64,000 nt of DNA from Astrocystis sublimbata (GCA_022453515.1 JAJNNY010000062.1:1-64000); one strand, 5' to 3'. Positions 1 through 11,271 are shown, counted from the first letter of the stretch. The notes: a model not told the origin generated them from the sequence alone. Made by a program: numbers and translations.

Positions 1-30
1 GCATATGTACCGGCTGATTTTGGTTCGTGC

Positions 31-366
31 TCAGATGGCAGTGGTCTGGTCCTGGAATGGCCGGCGGAGTATCTGTCGCACAACCCCGTGTGCTTCGTGC
101 AGTCGCTTGAAAGTCGCACCCCATTCGCGTTGTCGATAAAGCAACTGGAACATGACGGCGATCCAGAGTCCGGTCGATGTCATCGCTTCTAGCAGGGTTC
201 GATTTCTGAGATTGAGATTACGCCCTCGCGGGTTGACGAGTGAAAGAAGCTTCGCGCAGCAGATGACAGTGTACTGCGTCGCGGCAGCCATGACGGTGAT
301 GAAGACGAGTTCCCAGAGCAGACCGACGGGTGAGTTGATAGGCATGATTATTCTCATGGTTGACAT
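31..366 (-). CDS. small hypothetical membrane protein
   Basis: This is an unrecognised single-exon reading frame of 111 residues from its first ATG; a longer reading would need a TTG start. The first half is hydrophobic, with a stretch around residues 8-38 that could span a membrane and a second around residues 60-75. The C-terminal third is basic, rich in Arg and Gln. No family is recognised. It lies at the window edge and could also be the last exon of a longer gene. The divergent HET gene downstream gives no functional hint. Real coding status is uncertain, because hydrophobic frames of this length also occur by chance. Confidence 0.35.
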   Translation of the reverse strand: MSTMRIIMPINSPVGLLWELVFITVMAAATQYTVICCAKLLSLVNPRGRNLNLRNRTLLEAMTSTGLWIAVMFQLLYRQREWGATFKRLHEAHGVVRQILRRPFQDQTTAI

Positions 367-1098
367 TTTGTAGTTACTGCTGGACAACTGTTGGGCTGAA
401 AGAACAGTAAGTAGTTGATTGCGGATGTCGAGTGGTATGTAGGAAGGAGCAGGAGAAATGATAGCGAGTGGCTTGTGGAAGTTGGCGAATGTCTAGCCAG
501 TCAAATGGGGATTGCGACATATGCGTGGTACCTACTTACCTATCGATGTTGTAGTTAAGAAGATGGTGAATGATACATACCTACAATCTGTGCTGTGAGT
601 GCCGACAGACCAAGAGGGAAAAGTCTAGCCAAGCTTATTGTGGCTTGCCACCAACAACATGTCTGTTGGTGCAACTTGGCGGCACAGCAAAGCCAAGGTA
701 AAGATACAGGCCAACAGGAATTTCATGATCCTGCCAGCCCTTGCATCTGTCTGTCTGTATTATTATCCTGTGGCACGAAATCTTCTCGTCGGCTTCGTCA
801 ATTTAACTATAGAACTTTCGTTATTATTCCTACGATGTTGAGCAATGTGTTGCTGCCACTGGCCGAGTCAGTATCAGCTCAGTAGCTTGAACTTGGCAAG
901 ACGCAACATCGTGTGGAGTTATTGATGCTATTGTCAGTTGCCAAGGTCTCGCACAGCTAAACAAGTAGCTACGAACTCGACTTCTATATTGCCAACACGT
1001 CGTGATCTCAAGTTGAACCTACTCTTCCCTCCATGTATGGAACCCCTGACAAGATTGCATATCTCGTCAAACGGCGAATGTCGGGCTTCATGCAACTA
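367..1098. other. intergenic, no gene seen
   Basis: Only short, compositionally random open frames are present. The right half would serve as the 3' flank of the HET-domain gene that ends at 1099. Confidence 0.6.
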
Positions 1099-2907
1099 CT
1101 AACACAAACTAATAACCTCTTCATCCACATTCCATCTTATCCAATCTTTACTCTCTTCGCGACCAAGCATGGCAAGTCCCCTAAACTGTTGCTCGTCGAC
1201 CTGCAATGTCGTACCGGTAACATATGCAGCCCCCAGGAGCCTGTACGAGTTTTCGACATCTTCGGCTTTGTCTAGTATGGAAAGCGTCTTGCACCCAAAG
1301 ATGATACCGCACCAGTCTCCTTTGCGAACGGTGTAAGCAGTACCGATCAGGCCGCGTCGAGTAAGAAATATCCTCTTGCCTCGAAGTAGCAGTTGAAGCA
1401 TAGAGCTGTATAACTCCACGTCTCCGCCTGTTGCTACTTCCTCCCAGTACTGAGAATCAATTGCCTCGGCTGCTCCAGACCTGTGATGGATGTCAAGCAA
1501 GTATGCCGCTTGCGCACGCCGCTGTGCCCCAAAGTCTTGGCGGTACGAAAGACCACCGTACAGAGTTTCGATATATGCATGCAAACGGCATAGTTCTGGA
1601 TACGGCGAGGCGTCGAACTGGGTTATAATCTTCCATATGTCTGCAATGACTTGGAGTGTTATCCCCCCGGTGGGCGGAGCTTCTGACACATACATGACCG
1701 AGTCTAAAATGACAGCTCCGAGACTCAATTCCGTATCGTTCAACTTTGGATCGGCAATCAAGGAGTTCCGGTCAGTCAGCGCGGGCCACGAGGGAAGATA
1801 CAGTCTGCTCCCAGCTTCGGGCCGGACATCCCATCGTGGGACCCATGATGGGAGTTTGGCGTGCATCGTGGGCCTGACCTGTTGCACATAGTCGAGCAGC
1901 TCGGTGTTTCGCTTAGCACGAATATACATCCTAGCAAAATCCTCGTACGCCCTGAAGAAATCCTGCTCGTAATTTGGATGCAGCTGCAGTCCCTCGCTCT
2001 CGTCATCGGACCGCATCAGCTCGAGGAAGGCGTAGATCCTGTCCCTGTGGTCTGTCAAATCCAAGAGCCTCGCAGCCTCCAAGGTGCTTAGCAGGTACAG
2101 ATTCTCGGGAACTTTGAGATCGGAAATCATGGACATCTCGTTTTGATGTCGAGCAAAGTACCCTTGCCAGTGCAAAGCAGGCCCGCCCAGGTTGAAAGTC
2201 TGCGAGCAGCTCGGCGCACACCAGACGACCCATACATCGACTCGCATGAGCTTTGCCCAGCTGGTCTCGTACTGGCCCCAGATGATCCGGCCGTCTTGCG
2301 CAAGCCACGCTTCTTGGACGACCCAGCCGCGACTGAACCAAGCGGTGCTATAGAGGGCAGCGACAGATTCCCAACGTGCGTCAGTCTGGATGGGATCACC
2401 GGGATCCAGGGGTGGGAACACAGCCCAGGATCCATCGACTTTCTCACAGTTCTCTTCAATCCTCCGATTCGTCTCCTCAATCATCTCGAAAGCCGCTTTC
2501 GCATGCCCCTCGCTGTTGTCTCCCAGATAGATCAAGGTCCGCTTCGCTTGCTGGTAGATCTTGGCCATCAGGCCGACCTGATGCCCCTTCTCTGTGTTGT
2601 CTTTTTGATTGATGCATATGGAGTCGGCCCACAGAAAGCGTGGCTCGCTCGGCAATCTCAGTTGATTCAAAACATCGGTGAGGCTCGGCGTGATCAGGAG
2701 AACTCTGCCGTGACACATGATGGTCCGATCGCGGGTTGGCAAGCCCCAGACATACGAGATAGCCTCGTAGTCAGGGGCCTCGCTGATGAGGGAAGTATAG
2801 AGACTACATTGAAGTCTTGCTTTCCCTTGGCCGGGATGTAGGACCAGGTATCTGAAAACGTCGCCTGGTGGAAGGCCCGTGTATTGATAGTGCTGGTCGG
2901 ATTCCAT
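1099..2907 (-). CDS. HET-domain (heterokaryon incompatibility) protein
   Basis: This is a 602-residue single-exon protein of the fungal HET family (PF06985), whose members act in non-self recognition and programmed cell death after hyphal fusion. The three family blocks are visible near the N-terminus: YEAISYVWG (about residue 48), FLWADSICINQKD (about residue 92), and an AKIYQQAKRTLIYLGD block followed by WFSRGWVVQE (about residues 118-197). The C-terminal part has the usual RGLIGTAY...GDWCGIIFGC element that ends most HET proteins. There is no NACHT, ankyrin or WD40 extension, so this is a stand-alone HET protein. The ATG at 2907 is used, because the two upstream codons lack an ATG. Its partner and allele specificity cannot be read from sequence. 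Confidence 0.93.
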   Translation of the reverse strand: MESDQHYQYTGLPPGDVFRYLVLHPGQGKARLQCSLYTSLISEAPDYEAISYVWGLPTRDRTIMCHGRVLLITPSLTDVLNQLRLPSEPRFLWADSICINQKDNTEKGHQVGLMAKIYQQAKRTLIYLGDNSEGHAKAAFEMIEETNRRIEENCEKVDGSWAVFPPLDPGDPIQTDARWESVAALYSTAWFSRGWVVQEAWLAQDGRIIWGQYETSWAKLMRVDVWVVWCAPSCSQTFNLGGPALHWQGYFARHQNEMSMISDLKVPENLYLLSTLEAARLLDLTDHRDRIYAFLELMRSDDESEGLQLHPNYEQDFFRAYEDFARMYIRAKRNTELLDYVQQVRPTMHAKLPSWVPRWDVRPEAGSRLYLPSWPALTDRNSLIADPKLNDTELSLGAVILDSVMYVSEAPPTGGITLQVIADIWKIITQFDASPYPELCRLHAYIETLYGGLSYRQDFGAQRRAQAAYLLDIHHRSGAAEAIDSQYWEEVATGGDVELYSSMLQLLLRGKRIFLTRRGLIGTAYTVRKGDWCGIIFGCKTLSILDKAEDVENSYRLLGAAYVTGTTLQVDEQQFRGLAMLGREESKDWIRWNVDEEVISLC

Positions 2908-3589
2908 CCTCAAGTGGTATGGCTGTTTGATACTACAGTTGAGTGATCGAACGGCGAGCTAGCCAACGTTCGACATGCTAGGTTGATAATGGGTGGTGTA
3001 TTTACAATACCTGGGTGGGTTTTATTGGAGAACTTAGGATACAAGAGGTTCCATTCTTGTTCACCCCCTAGATCTTGAAAAGCCCCATAACCTACATCTC
3101 CATGCGCCTCCAACTAATCCAGACACCATAGTTACCCCCCATGTTCATGCAGGTCAGATGTATCATTTCCTTTGAATCAACCAATCGGATCTCTGCACTC
3201 GCAGTATGCATGTCTTACTGTAGCATTCTACCTCGCCTGTAGTGGTGAAGTTTTTCATCACCCTTGAATGCGAGAAAATGTGTTGATACCAGACGATTAG
3301 GTGATAGGCCCTTAGCGGGATCCTCTCGGCTCGCACTGTTTGTTTCTATTCCAAGAGCCAATACTTGGCAATGGGATCAAAGGCACTTTTACCCCCTAGG
3401 CTTCTACAGAAGGGAAGCTGTCTGGACAGCCATACAGAAATTAACGTATATTCCATATGACTATAGTAACATTTTGTCGAGCATGCCGACCATTCTCCTC
3501 TCTGTCTTCATATCCAGCAGTAGGAAAGACTCTCGGAGAGCATGTGTATCCAGCCTACTCTTCTTCATGCGGCTGCTACCTACTATCTA
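2908..3589. other. intergenic, HET gene promoter side
   Basis: No supportable reading frame is seen. It holds the upstream region of the HET gene and the 3' flank of the small gene ending at 3590. Confidence 0.55.
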
Positions 3590-4009
3590 TCAATCTTGGT
3601 AGCTGTACTTCGTAGCGATGTACAAGAAGGGCCCCGGACCACGTTGCCCACAATCGGCACAGACAGGGGCTCGAGTGTTGCCGGCGGCGCCGGCGCTCGA
3701 CGCGATGATGTTGTCGCTCAACATGATGTTCTTGATGAATTCTTTGTTGTGGATCTTCAGCGCGGCAGTGATCATGTCCAGCGTGTTGTATTGGCGGTTG
3801 CAGGCGGGGCAATGCTCGTCCCCGTTGGCGAAGCGAAGAGTCGCTTGGTCGAGCTTGCCTTCCTCGAGACCGAGCAGGCTTTCGGCGCGTCTCATGTCGG
3901 CGGCTGGGGTCTCGCGGATGATGACGAAGTCGGGTGATTTCGTGAGGATCTTGGCCCTGATGGTGTCGTGTTCCTCTTGGGTGATGACTCTGTTGTGTGC
4001 GCTCGCCAT
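3590..4009 (-). CDS. small protein with two Cys pairs (zinc-ribbon-like)
   Basis: This is a 139-residue single-exon protein with no recognised family. It opens with an acidic, helical-looking segment (residues 8-60). It then has CPAC (about residue 71) and, some 45 residues later, CADC (about residue 118). This is the spacing of a possible two-knuckle zinc site, with His residues between the pairs. The segment between them (NTLDMITAALKIHNKEF and onward) looks helical. The start context (ACCATGG on the coding strand) is good and the composition is that of a real protein. Zinc binding is inferred from the Cys pairs only, and function is unknown. Confidence 0.65.
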   Translation of the reverse strand: MASAHNRVITQEEHDTIRAKILTKSPDFVIIRETPAADMRRAESLLGLEEGKLDQATLRFANGDEHCPACNRQYNTLDMITAALKIHNKEFIKNIMLSDNIIASSAGAAGNTRAPVCADCGQRGPGPFLYIATKYSYQD

Positions 4010-5852
4010 GGTGCTTGAATTTTGGGTTCAGGCAAGGGGAAGGAGTAGGAGGTTTGGGTCTTGATGGAGTGCTGAATAGGAACGTCAATGAGACGAAGCT
4101 TGCCCCTATTTATTATACTTGAAGTAGGGCCAGGGACGCCCACACAGGATCACTACATTGATACTTACAAGTCATTACAGGCAACGCAGCCTTTGGGCAA
4201 CAGGCATGCAGTAGTACCAAAATCATATACATGTATAGTCCTAGAGCAATGTTACGTAGGTAGGTTTTATTGGCCCCCATTCTCTTGGAATCTTGCATTT
4301 ATGAGGGTTGTTGCTCTCCTATTTGTGGCAAAAGATTTTTAGCCGAAAGTCCTAGGTCAAGAGTCAAAGTGCCAGTATGAACGCTTCATCTATGTGTCGC
4401 GCTGGCGAGTAGGATGGGTATGATTGACTCCAAATGAGGAATGTTACAAGTGATAAATGCAGTGGCCGAAGATCGCGATGAGAAAGTCCTACATCAGACA
4501 CCAATCGTCGACCGAAACGTGCTGCATACCCATGGCCAGGTAGCTCACGCTGTCTAGTTCATCTTTGCCGAACAGCTATGTTATAAGCGCACAGTTACAT
4601 GCTACGTGGTGGACGCGTCATGTTCCTTGGTTACAGCGATACTCAGCCTTAAGCATGCATGCAGATATTAGAGACATTGAGCATGCACGTCTGACACATG
4701 CCTAACCGTGAAGACATGCTCAGACAAGCGAATGTTGCAGTTCATTTGGTTCATGCAGGCTTTATCCGTCCGAAGCCCCCAGTCTTTTACATCGAAAGGG
4801 ACCTCTACATATGCCGAAGTGACATTTATGATGCATGTTCAGCTCATGCAACATCATCTTGGAAGGCCCTAAAAGGCAGGTCGTCTTCCAGCTGACAAAC
4901 TTACAACGACTACTCAACGTAATTGGATAGAGGACTCTACGATCTGTTCACCGGACCTCATGGCCTAGCAGTTAATTATGAATCCATGGTACTAGGCTGA
5001 GATATTGACTAACCTGCGAACGTATCTAAGCAACTTGGCCTTCCTTGTTTGCCAGTGCTCTATCAAGAGACAGAAAGAATAATATACGGTAGTATCAGAG
5101 GTTAGACACCTGATGTAAATCTCTAAACATATGTACAAAAGCGTTATATAGCTCTAATCGCTGTCTGAAAAGTCTGATTTGTCAAAATCACAACTAATTC
5201 TATTGTTTTGACCGTGTTCCTCAAGAAATTAGCATCAGGAGGTGATCCATGGCGTGAAGAGACTGGATCCCTACGGCATTCCCAGACGTCAGTTTGGGGG
5301 CTACGACAGTTCGACGAGGACGCGTAAGACCACACGTAACAGAAAGTCACGGCAATGCTAGAAACGGCATGCCAAAGTTCGGGTTATTTCCGAAAATGCA
5401 AATTTTCAGCTTTGAGCGGAATGCCGGAAGACCTAGAAAGGGCAAAGGCCGTCCTAAAAAGCCTGATTCACCACATACTCACGTCTGGAAATGCCGCAAT
5501 GCTCCAGATACATTCATTTCAGCTGCAAGGGTACCCTTGAAAGCGTGCGATATTGAACGATTTTGGTAGGTGGTAATGATGTAGGTGCTATCACAACCCT
5601 ATTCGCTGGAGATGCGTCTTGAAGGCAACAATCAACGGTTATGGAAGATGACTCGATAGCCTGGGCGATCGGAGGGTGGTTGTTAAATTCTTTCATATGC
5701 TAATAATCGAGGAAACTCTTCGCACATCTTTTCCATCTTCTCTAAGCTTACAAAACTCACAGGGTCGTGCGATTCTAGCAAGCAGCCAAGTACATCGGAT
5801 ATAATTACCTGATTAGGCTGGGAATAGGTGAATTAGAACTCCCTTTTTCATC
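4010..5852. other. intergenic, contains a MITE-like element
   Basis: No convincing gene is seen in these 1.8 kb. The only structure noticed is the inverted-repeat element at 5274-5496, listed separately. The right end is the promoter side of the lectin-like gene. Confidence 0.55.
5274..5496. repeat. MITE-like element with 22-bp imperfect terminal inverted repeats
   Basis: The left end starts CGGCATTCCCAGACGTCAGT. The reverse complement of the right end (5475-5496) starts CGGCATTTCCAGACGTGAGT. About 19 of 22 positions match. The 223-bp interior has no reading frame worth calling. A clear target-site duplication was not seen, so this is either an old MITE or a large imperfect palindrome. Confidence 0.4.
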
Positions 5853-7015
5853 ATGTCTCCCTACCTACCTGACACTGCTCTGACTACACTGTCGGTTGGA
5901 AAAGATGTTTATACATACGCACAAACTGACGAAGGTGTTCTGATCGAATGCCGAGGACAGCTGAAGACGGTCCGTGGAACTCCTGATCTATACTCCTACT
6001 CATTCCAAAACCATGTTCTTGCTCGGTATGAAGATGATGAGGTGGCTTCCGGAGCGCCCAAGCTATTCACTCCGTTGGCCGCGGCCTATATTGGATCTCA
6101 CAGGGTGCGCAGGGCATTTCTTGCCGCCCCTTTCCGTTCCATAGACAATATAGCTCACATTGTGTAGTGTCTATTCTACGTTGACGATGACAACTACGTT
6201 CGCGGGGTTCGATCAACAGCCACGCCTTGGACAGCCGAGACCAGCCTCTTGCAGCTCAATGTTCGCTGCGCTCACTATTCCCAACTCACGGCTATCACCA
6301 TATCGAAGAACAATTTTCAAGCCATTTGCCTCTACTACCAGGTTCCAGACCGGAGCGCAGCTATCGAGATGTTAGCCATATCGACCAAGAATAATACTTG
6401 GGTCAAAGGGGTGCCGGATATGACACCCAATCCACCACCGCCACCACCTCCCGTCAGTGTCCGCGATCCTCCTCTGTACGGCACATCCATCACCGCCGTC
6501 CCCTACCGTAGTGGGCTCGAGGTCATCCCTAACAGCACACTACCCGTGGTCTACCTGCAATGGGACAGCCTAGCCCTGGCTCACAGCCAAGAGTCCAGCA
6601 AGTTTCTCCCCCTTTATAAAAAAAATTTGACTTAAGTCAGAGCTGATCGCTACATAATACAGAGGTCGAGAATATCCAATCACTGGAACTCCGCTTCGCG
6701 CCTCACACAAGCCTAACCACCGTCGACGACGGCACCAAGCTGTACTGTTTCTACACATCCTCCCAGAACAATCACATCAAGATGATCGTTATCGAGAATG
6801 GAAAGGCGTCGGACCCCCATACGGTCGCGACGCCTACCCCACGGAGCGCAATTGCCGCCGTGATGCCCACGCATGATCGAATCGTGCTCTTCTACCAGGC
6901 TTTGAACTTCACGGTCGGGACCGTCGAGCTCCAGGGCATGACCTTCTCCAGGAGCTCAACGGCGACTACGAATCCTTGGACTAGGGCCCCGCCGGCTTCT
7001 ACTAAGCTTGGTTAA
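5853..7015 (+). CDS. fucose-specific-lectin-like beta-propeller protein
   Basis: Three exons (5853-6104, 6168-6597, 6663-7015) give a protein of about 344 residues, close to the 310-350 of fungal fucose-specific lectins of the AAL/FleA type (PF07938). Repeated blade-like stretches carry the family flavour: AYIGSHR joined to CLFYVDDDNYVRGV, later TKLYCFYTSSQNNHIK and RIVLFYQ. There is also a Pro-rich loop (PNPPPPPPPV) in mid-protein. No signal peptide is seen, as is usual for these lectins. Intron 1 (63 bp) removes an in-frame TAG. Intron 2 must use a GC donor (GCAAGT at 6598) for the reading frame to continue. Sugar specificity is inferred from family resemblance, and the blade residues are too divergent to confirm fucose binding. 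Confidence 0.7.
6598..6662 (+). other. GC-AG intron in the lectin-like gene
   Basis: No GT donor near the end of exon 2 keeps the frame of exon 3. The non-canonical donor GCAAGT at 6598, paired with the acceptor ...TACAG ending at 6662, joins the exons in phase and keeps the blade sequence intact. GCAAGT is the usual consensus of GC-AG introns. Confidence 0.6.
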
Positions 7016-7502
7016 GCATGTTGAAGTGGTATTAGGTCAAGGGGTCACTATACTATTATAAGGCTATCTATAGTATGGTTAAGGCATATTCGAATCTGGA
7101 ATTTATTATATATCTACTGCAATTACTGCTAGGGTAGATGTAGTGCTAAGATGGGGTCTGATTAAGTCGAAGACAAGGGTGGAATCCCTTGTCTGCAGTC
7201 TATCTACTTGTACACCTAAGTGCAGCGGGGCGCAGGGTGTCCTGGATACCATTTACTACCTTTGTCAGGGGGTCACGGTAGCTACTTAGCTACCAGGCAG
7301 CACTGCATCTCACCCCATGTTGCTATCATAAGATGTCACACAGTACCTACTCTCTAATTCTAAGTCGATGATTGATCGACTAGTCCTTCGACTTCGATCT
7401 CTTCCTATGCTGCCCCTTCTTGTAGAGCCTGGGCTTGACTCGGCTCAGATATTCCCACATTAACTTTTTTTTGTGAGACCAATCCTCACTCGTCCTTCAA
7501 AG
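7016..7502. other. intergenic between lectin-like and ankyrin genes
   Basis: No gene is seen. A T-rich run lies at 7465-7472, just upstream of the ankyrin gene start. Confidence 0.5.
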
Positions 7503-8591
7503 ATGATGGAGATGCAGACCGATAACCCTCGCACTCCGTATACCGATCCGGTAGCAGCGCCGGGTTCCGATATATCTGCCGAGAGCCTCGCCCTGAATGG
7601 AGCCGCAAATGCGGGCGACGTATCCCGGGTGCGCGCGCTTCTTTCGTCTCTCGCCGATGAGGTTCACCTTCCGATCCCATCGGCGCAATACCTTAGAAAC
7701 GCGCATCTGCGATCCGCAACCCACGACTTGCAAGACGCGAGTGGCGCCGGGGATGTTGACGGCGCGCGTTCCGTACTGCACGCGTGGAAGGCCGATCCCT
7801 CGTTGAAGAATCCGACTCCTGAAGACATGGATATGGCTCTCATCAACGCGGCTCGAAATGCCCATGGCGCCGCCGTCCGGCTGTTGCTGGACGAGGGTGC
7901 ACTGGTAGGCTTGACCGCCCCAAAGCTTGCTGCGAAGGAAGGAGACGGTGCGATCGAGGTCTTCCAGGCTTTCCTCGATCACGGCTGGGATATCAACTCC
8001 TTTGACCGGATTCCCGCCCTTCAGTACAGTATCACTGCCACTTTTGTTGGGGACCCGTCTCATCTAATTTCTGATTCCTTAGTTCGGCAACGAAATCGTG
8101 CAGCATGACAAAATGGTTCCTGCGTCACGGGGCTGACCCGAACCTCGTCAGCAAAGACGGCCACACTCCGCTCGATTTCGCCGTTACGTATATAATGCCC
8201 ACAACAAATGACGTGGTCGATCTTTTGATCTCTTCGGGCGTCATTTTGACGCAGAGTAACGCATTACACAATGCACTCGTGAGTGTCCAATCAGACGACG
8301 AATGTAAGACGATAATGCAACAGCTTCTGAACAGAGGATTCGACATAAATTCTCTGTCCTTTAGAAACCAGCCTTTTCCAAGATCGGCTTTCTAGTACCC
8401 CCTTGCACTGGGCGGTTACGCGGCATTGTGCCCGGAGAGGTCGAAGAAGAATGCTGGCTCGGATAGAGTGGCTGCTCGAGCATGGAGCCGATCCTGGAAT
8501 CAAAGACTCCAGGGGTAAAACCCCTATGGACGAGGCAAACGAGGAGGCTTTAATTTCGCTTTTGAAAAGCAAGATGGAAAATCACTTATAA
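7503..8591 (+). CDS. ankyrin-repeat protein
   Basis: About 329 residues from three exons. Exon 1 is 7503-8023 and exon 2 starts at 8083 after a 59-bp intron; the join restores an ALHSA ankyrin start. Exon 3 starts at 8396. Recognisable ankyrin units are: residues around 105-125 (AAVRLLLDEGA), MTKWFLRHGADPN, DVVDLLISSGV, IMQQLLNRGFDIN, TPLHWAV and IEWLLEHGADPGIKDSRGKTPMDEA near the end. These repeats bind partner proteins, and no catalytic domain is attached. The second junction is awkward. It needs either a very short 40-bp intron (8356-8395) with a weak GTCCTT donor, or a one-base frameshift. GTG at 7473 is not a likely start, so ATG 7503 is used. The partner is unknown. Confidence 0.75.
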
Positions 8592-9995
8592 GACATTATT
8601 TAAGCTGAGCTCACTTATCATGGCCATATATTATTAACATTGCACTGTCCAGCATTCTATTATACTATACTTTAACTACCCCGCAATAGCGGCATGGGAT
8701 ATAACCACGGCAGCCCTAACCAACCGACGCTACAGACAATCCAATTCATATATACACGTCATTCGATTAATACTGCTCGAAATCCATGATGAGAATGTTA
8801 AGTAATTATAACGAAGTGAAACGCGTTCTACGTGTTAATGTGCCAGCTTCCTGTCCCGTATTCTACCTAGGTTATTAGATATTTTGTGCTTACATCGAGC
8901 AAAACGGACAAGCTTTCTTTACTCACCAGCTACCATGGGACGATGATGCCGTGCATCTCAACTCGACTCTATTCGTGACACAATTGAACTGCGTGTGCGT
9001 ATTTCCATGCTAATGCGATAACCACCTCCGGGCTGTATATTCGTGTTGTGAATCCCGAGCAACGGCTATTTCATTTGCAATCTGATTATATGGGGGGGTG
9101 GAACTGTGAGCTTTAACACTAGTCTCTGCTGATGCAGATATGTAGTAGCATAGCTAGTCACGAAAGGAAAAGATTGCCTGATTGATAGATCCTATTCTGA
9201 ACATGCGCATCTATATTCCACATGCGAATTCCGTTTCTATTCTAGTCGCGATGGACTAATGTATTCTCCATGGAGTCAGCCCCTCGCGATCTACCCTTAT
9301 CGGGGATCTTGCAGTGGTCCACAATGCCAATGTACTAGTAGAAGATCAGCGGTGGGATTTGGGCCCCTGGGCTCGCCTGGGGTCGGTACTATACCCGGCC
9401 CGACCCGTTGCCCGGAAAACACCTGCTTTAGGTATTAAAACCATAAGGCAATGGTCTTTTGCTGACGCTAAAAGCTCAGCTGACACGGGCACAAACAATG
9501 CTAAGGACTTGTGCCCAGTATGTATGAGACTTTGCGCCCCGCGAACCTTGGCGTTGGGTCGCCTGTATTCAGCGATCGCCCCTAGTCTATAGAGGCTAGT
9601 GGCAACTCGCACGTAACAGAAGGTAAACTGATGCAACCAGTAACGTCCTGGCATAGGCTCAAGCATAGATGCGTGGTGAATCGCGTAAGTACGTAGAGTT
9701 GTATTACACGGGTGCATTGGCTAGTAGAAATCTGATATACTTTCCGAGACTGAACAAAAGGAAGGGAAAGGAGGGCTCCAGCCCAAGGGCCCTGGAGGCT
9801 GGAGTTTTAGGTGTAATTACCCTGCACCTGCCGCCTCTGACCCGACGGGTATCATCACAATTGAAAGATTCTAATATATGCTTATTGACATTAATAGCTA
9901 CTGGTACTGGACCACTACCAAAGGCGTCTGATGCCCTAATGGCCAGATTACTTCTGGCGTGACGTTTTGTCTCAATATGTGCTTCTGCCGACGCA
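8592..9995. other. intergenic, two small perfect hairpins
   Basis: No gene is seen in these 1.4 kb. Two perfect 8-bp inverted repeats stand out. One is GGGCACAA/TTGTGCCC at 9487-9516 (14-nt loop). The other is CTCCAGCC/GGCTGGAG at 9776-9804 (13-nt loop). They may be remnants of a repeat. This gap marks the left border of the terpene cluster. Confidence 0.45.
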
Positions 9996-11271
9996 TCACT
10001 GAGTGAGTTTGTTACTTAACTCCCAAAGCTTCTCCGCCCCCTGCTTGTCGAGGGCGTATGCCTTGATGTCCGGATGAACTTGTCCCTCAAACAACAATGT
10101 CGGGGATTTACCTGCGTATGAACATGTCAGGCCAACTGTGGCGTAGGTCACGAAGTACAATGATAGACTTACCTCGAAGGCTAGGGTCCAGTGCGGCAAG
10201 AAGCAAGGTTGCAGAACCTTCCTGGAGGGAACGCGGTGTCGGAGGCGGGATATCGTTGCCTATAGACGTGTCAACAGTGTCTTGGTCATGCTTGTAACAC
10301 TTTTGCAGAAATGTAGTCATACCATTGTTGCGTGCAACGGACAGTTTGTAACCTTCAATCATCAGGTCTTGATCTACCCCGTTTGTCGCAAGAAGCTGAG
10401 ATTCAGGCACGACTGTGCATTATGTCAGTTGAGGGAACAAAAGGTGGGATAATATGAGTCCAAAGCGTAACTTACAGCCAGGATGAACTGCGAATGATGC
10501 TAGATTCTTGCTGCTGTATTTGCCGTGCAGACCAACGACGTGTAGGATGTTGGCCGTCTTCGCTTGGCCATATGCGACCCAGGGGTCGTAACTCTTCCCG
10601 TCCTGTTGTGGTACACACCAACATCAGTCACGTCCAGATCTCACGCAATGCCGAGCAAAAAGCCATTCTGCTTACGTTGAAGTTGACATCGTCAAAGAGA
10701 ACCTCGCTCAACTCGTAGCCGGTGCTGGTTAGATTGACAACAGTCGGGGCAGGCGATGCCAGGATCTTATCTAGGATGAGCTTCGTCAAAAGGAAGTGGC
10801 CGAGATGGTTGGCGGCGAACTGTAGCTCGAAGCCGTCGGCAGATGGCTGGAAGTTCCGCACCGCCATATTTCCAGCGGCGTTTATGACAATGTCGATGTG
10901 GTCCAAGCCAGGAAGCCCGTTGATTTTGGTGGCCGCTTGGCGGATGCTATCATTGTCGGCCAGGTCGGCCTGGACGAATGCAGTCTTTCCACTGGGGTTG
11001 AGCTTGCGAACTTCGTCGAGGACAGGCGCTATCTTGGCTTCATTGCGACCTGCGAGGATGACATACTTGGCCGAGGCTAGAGACTTTGCTGCCTCGGCAC
11101 CCAAGCTGCCCTGGCTTGCTCCAGTGATAAGTACTGTTTATGACCTAGGTGAGCTGCTGGAAGACCAAGGTTCTAGATGAACGCCAGGGGCTCACCTGTC
11201 TTCGTCGGAATTTCCTTCGCAAAGGCTGTGACCACCTCTTGTGCCGTAGTGTTACCTGTGAATGAAACCAT
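9996..11271 (-). CDS. short-chain dehydrogenase/reductase (SDR-1, retinol-DH-like)
   Basis: Six exons (11271-11196, 11133-10676, 10602-10476, 10412-10323, 10259-10173, 10111-9996) join in phase to a 317-residue classical SDR (PF00106). The cofactor motif TGASQGSLG follows VLI near residue 28, and LAGRNEAK suggests NADP(H) use. NAAG (about residue 101), a Ser in NLTST and the catalytic pair in YGQAK are all present. It would interconvert a hydroxyl and a ketone on a small hydrophobic substrate. It is the leftmost gene of the putative eremophilane cluster and is transcribed with the neighbouring FAD oxidoreductase and SDR-2. Such enzymes are found beside aristolochene synthases in PR-toxin-type clusters. 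Substrate is inferred from context only. Confidence 0.88.

Noticed and set aside
6105..6167. TAG at 6165 as a nonsense mutation of the lectin-like gene
   Set aside because: It is the acceptor end of a 63-bp intron in phase (GTGCGC donor), so no mutation is needed.
9669..9962. 97-residue plus-strand frame in the cluster's left border
   Set aside because: No family resemblance and no splice or start support; treated as intergenic.
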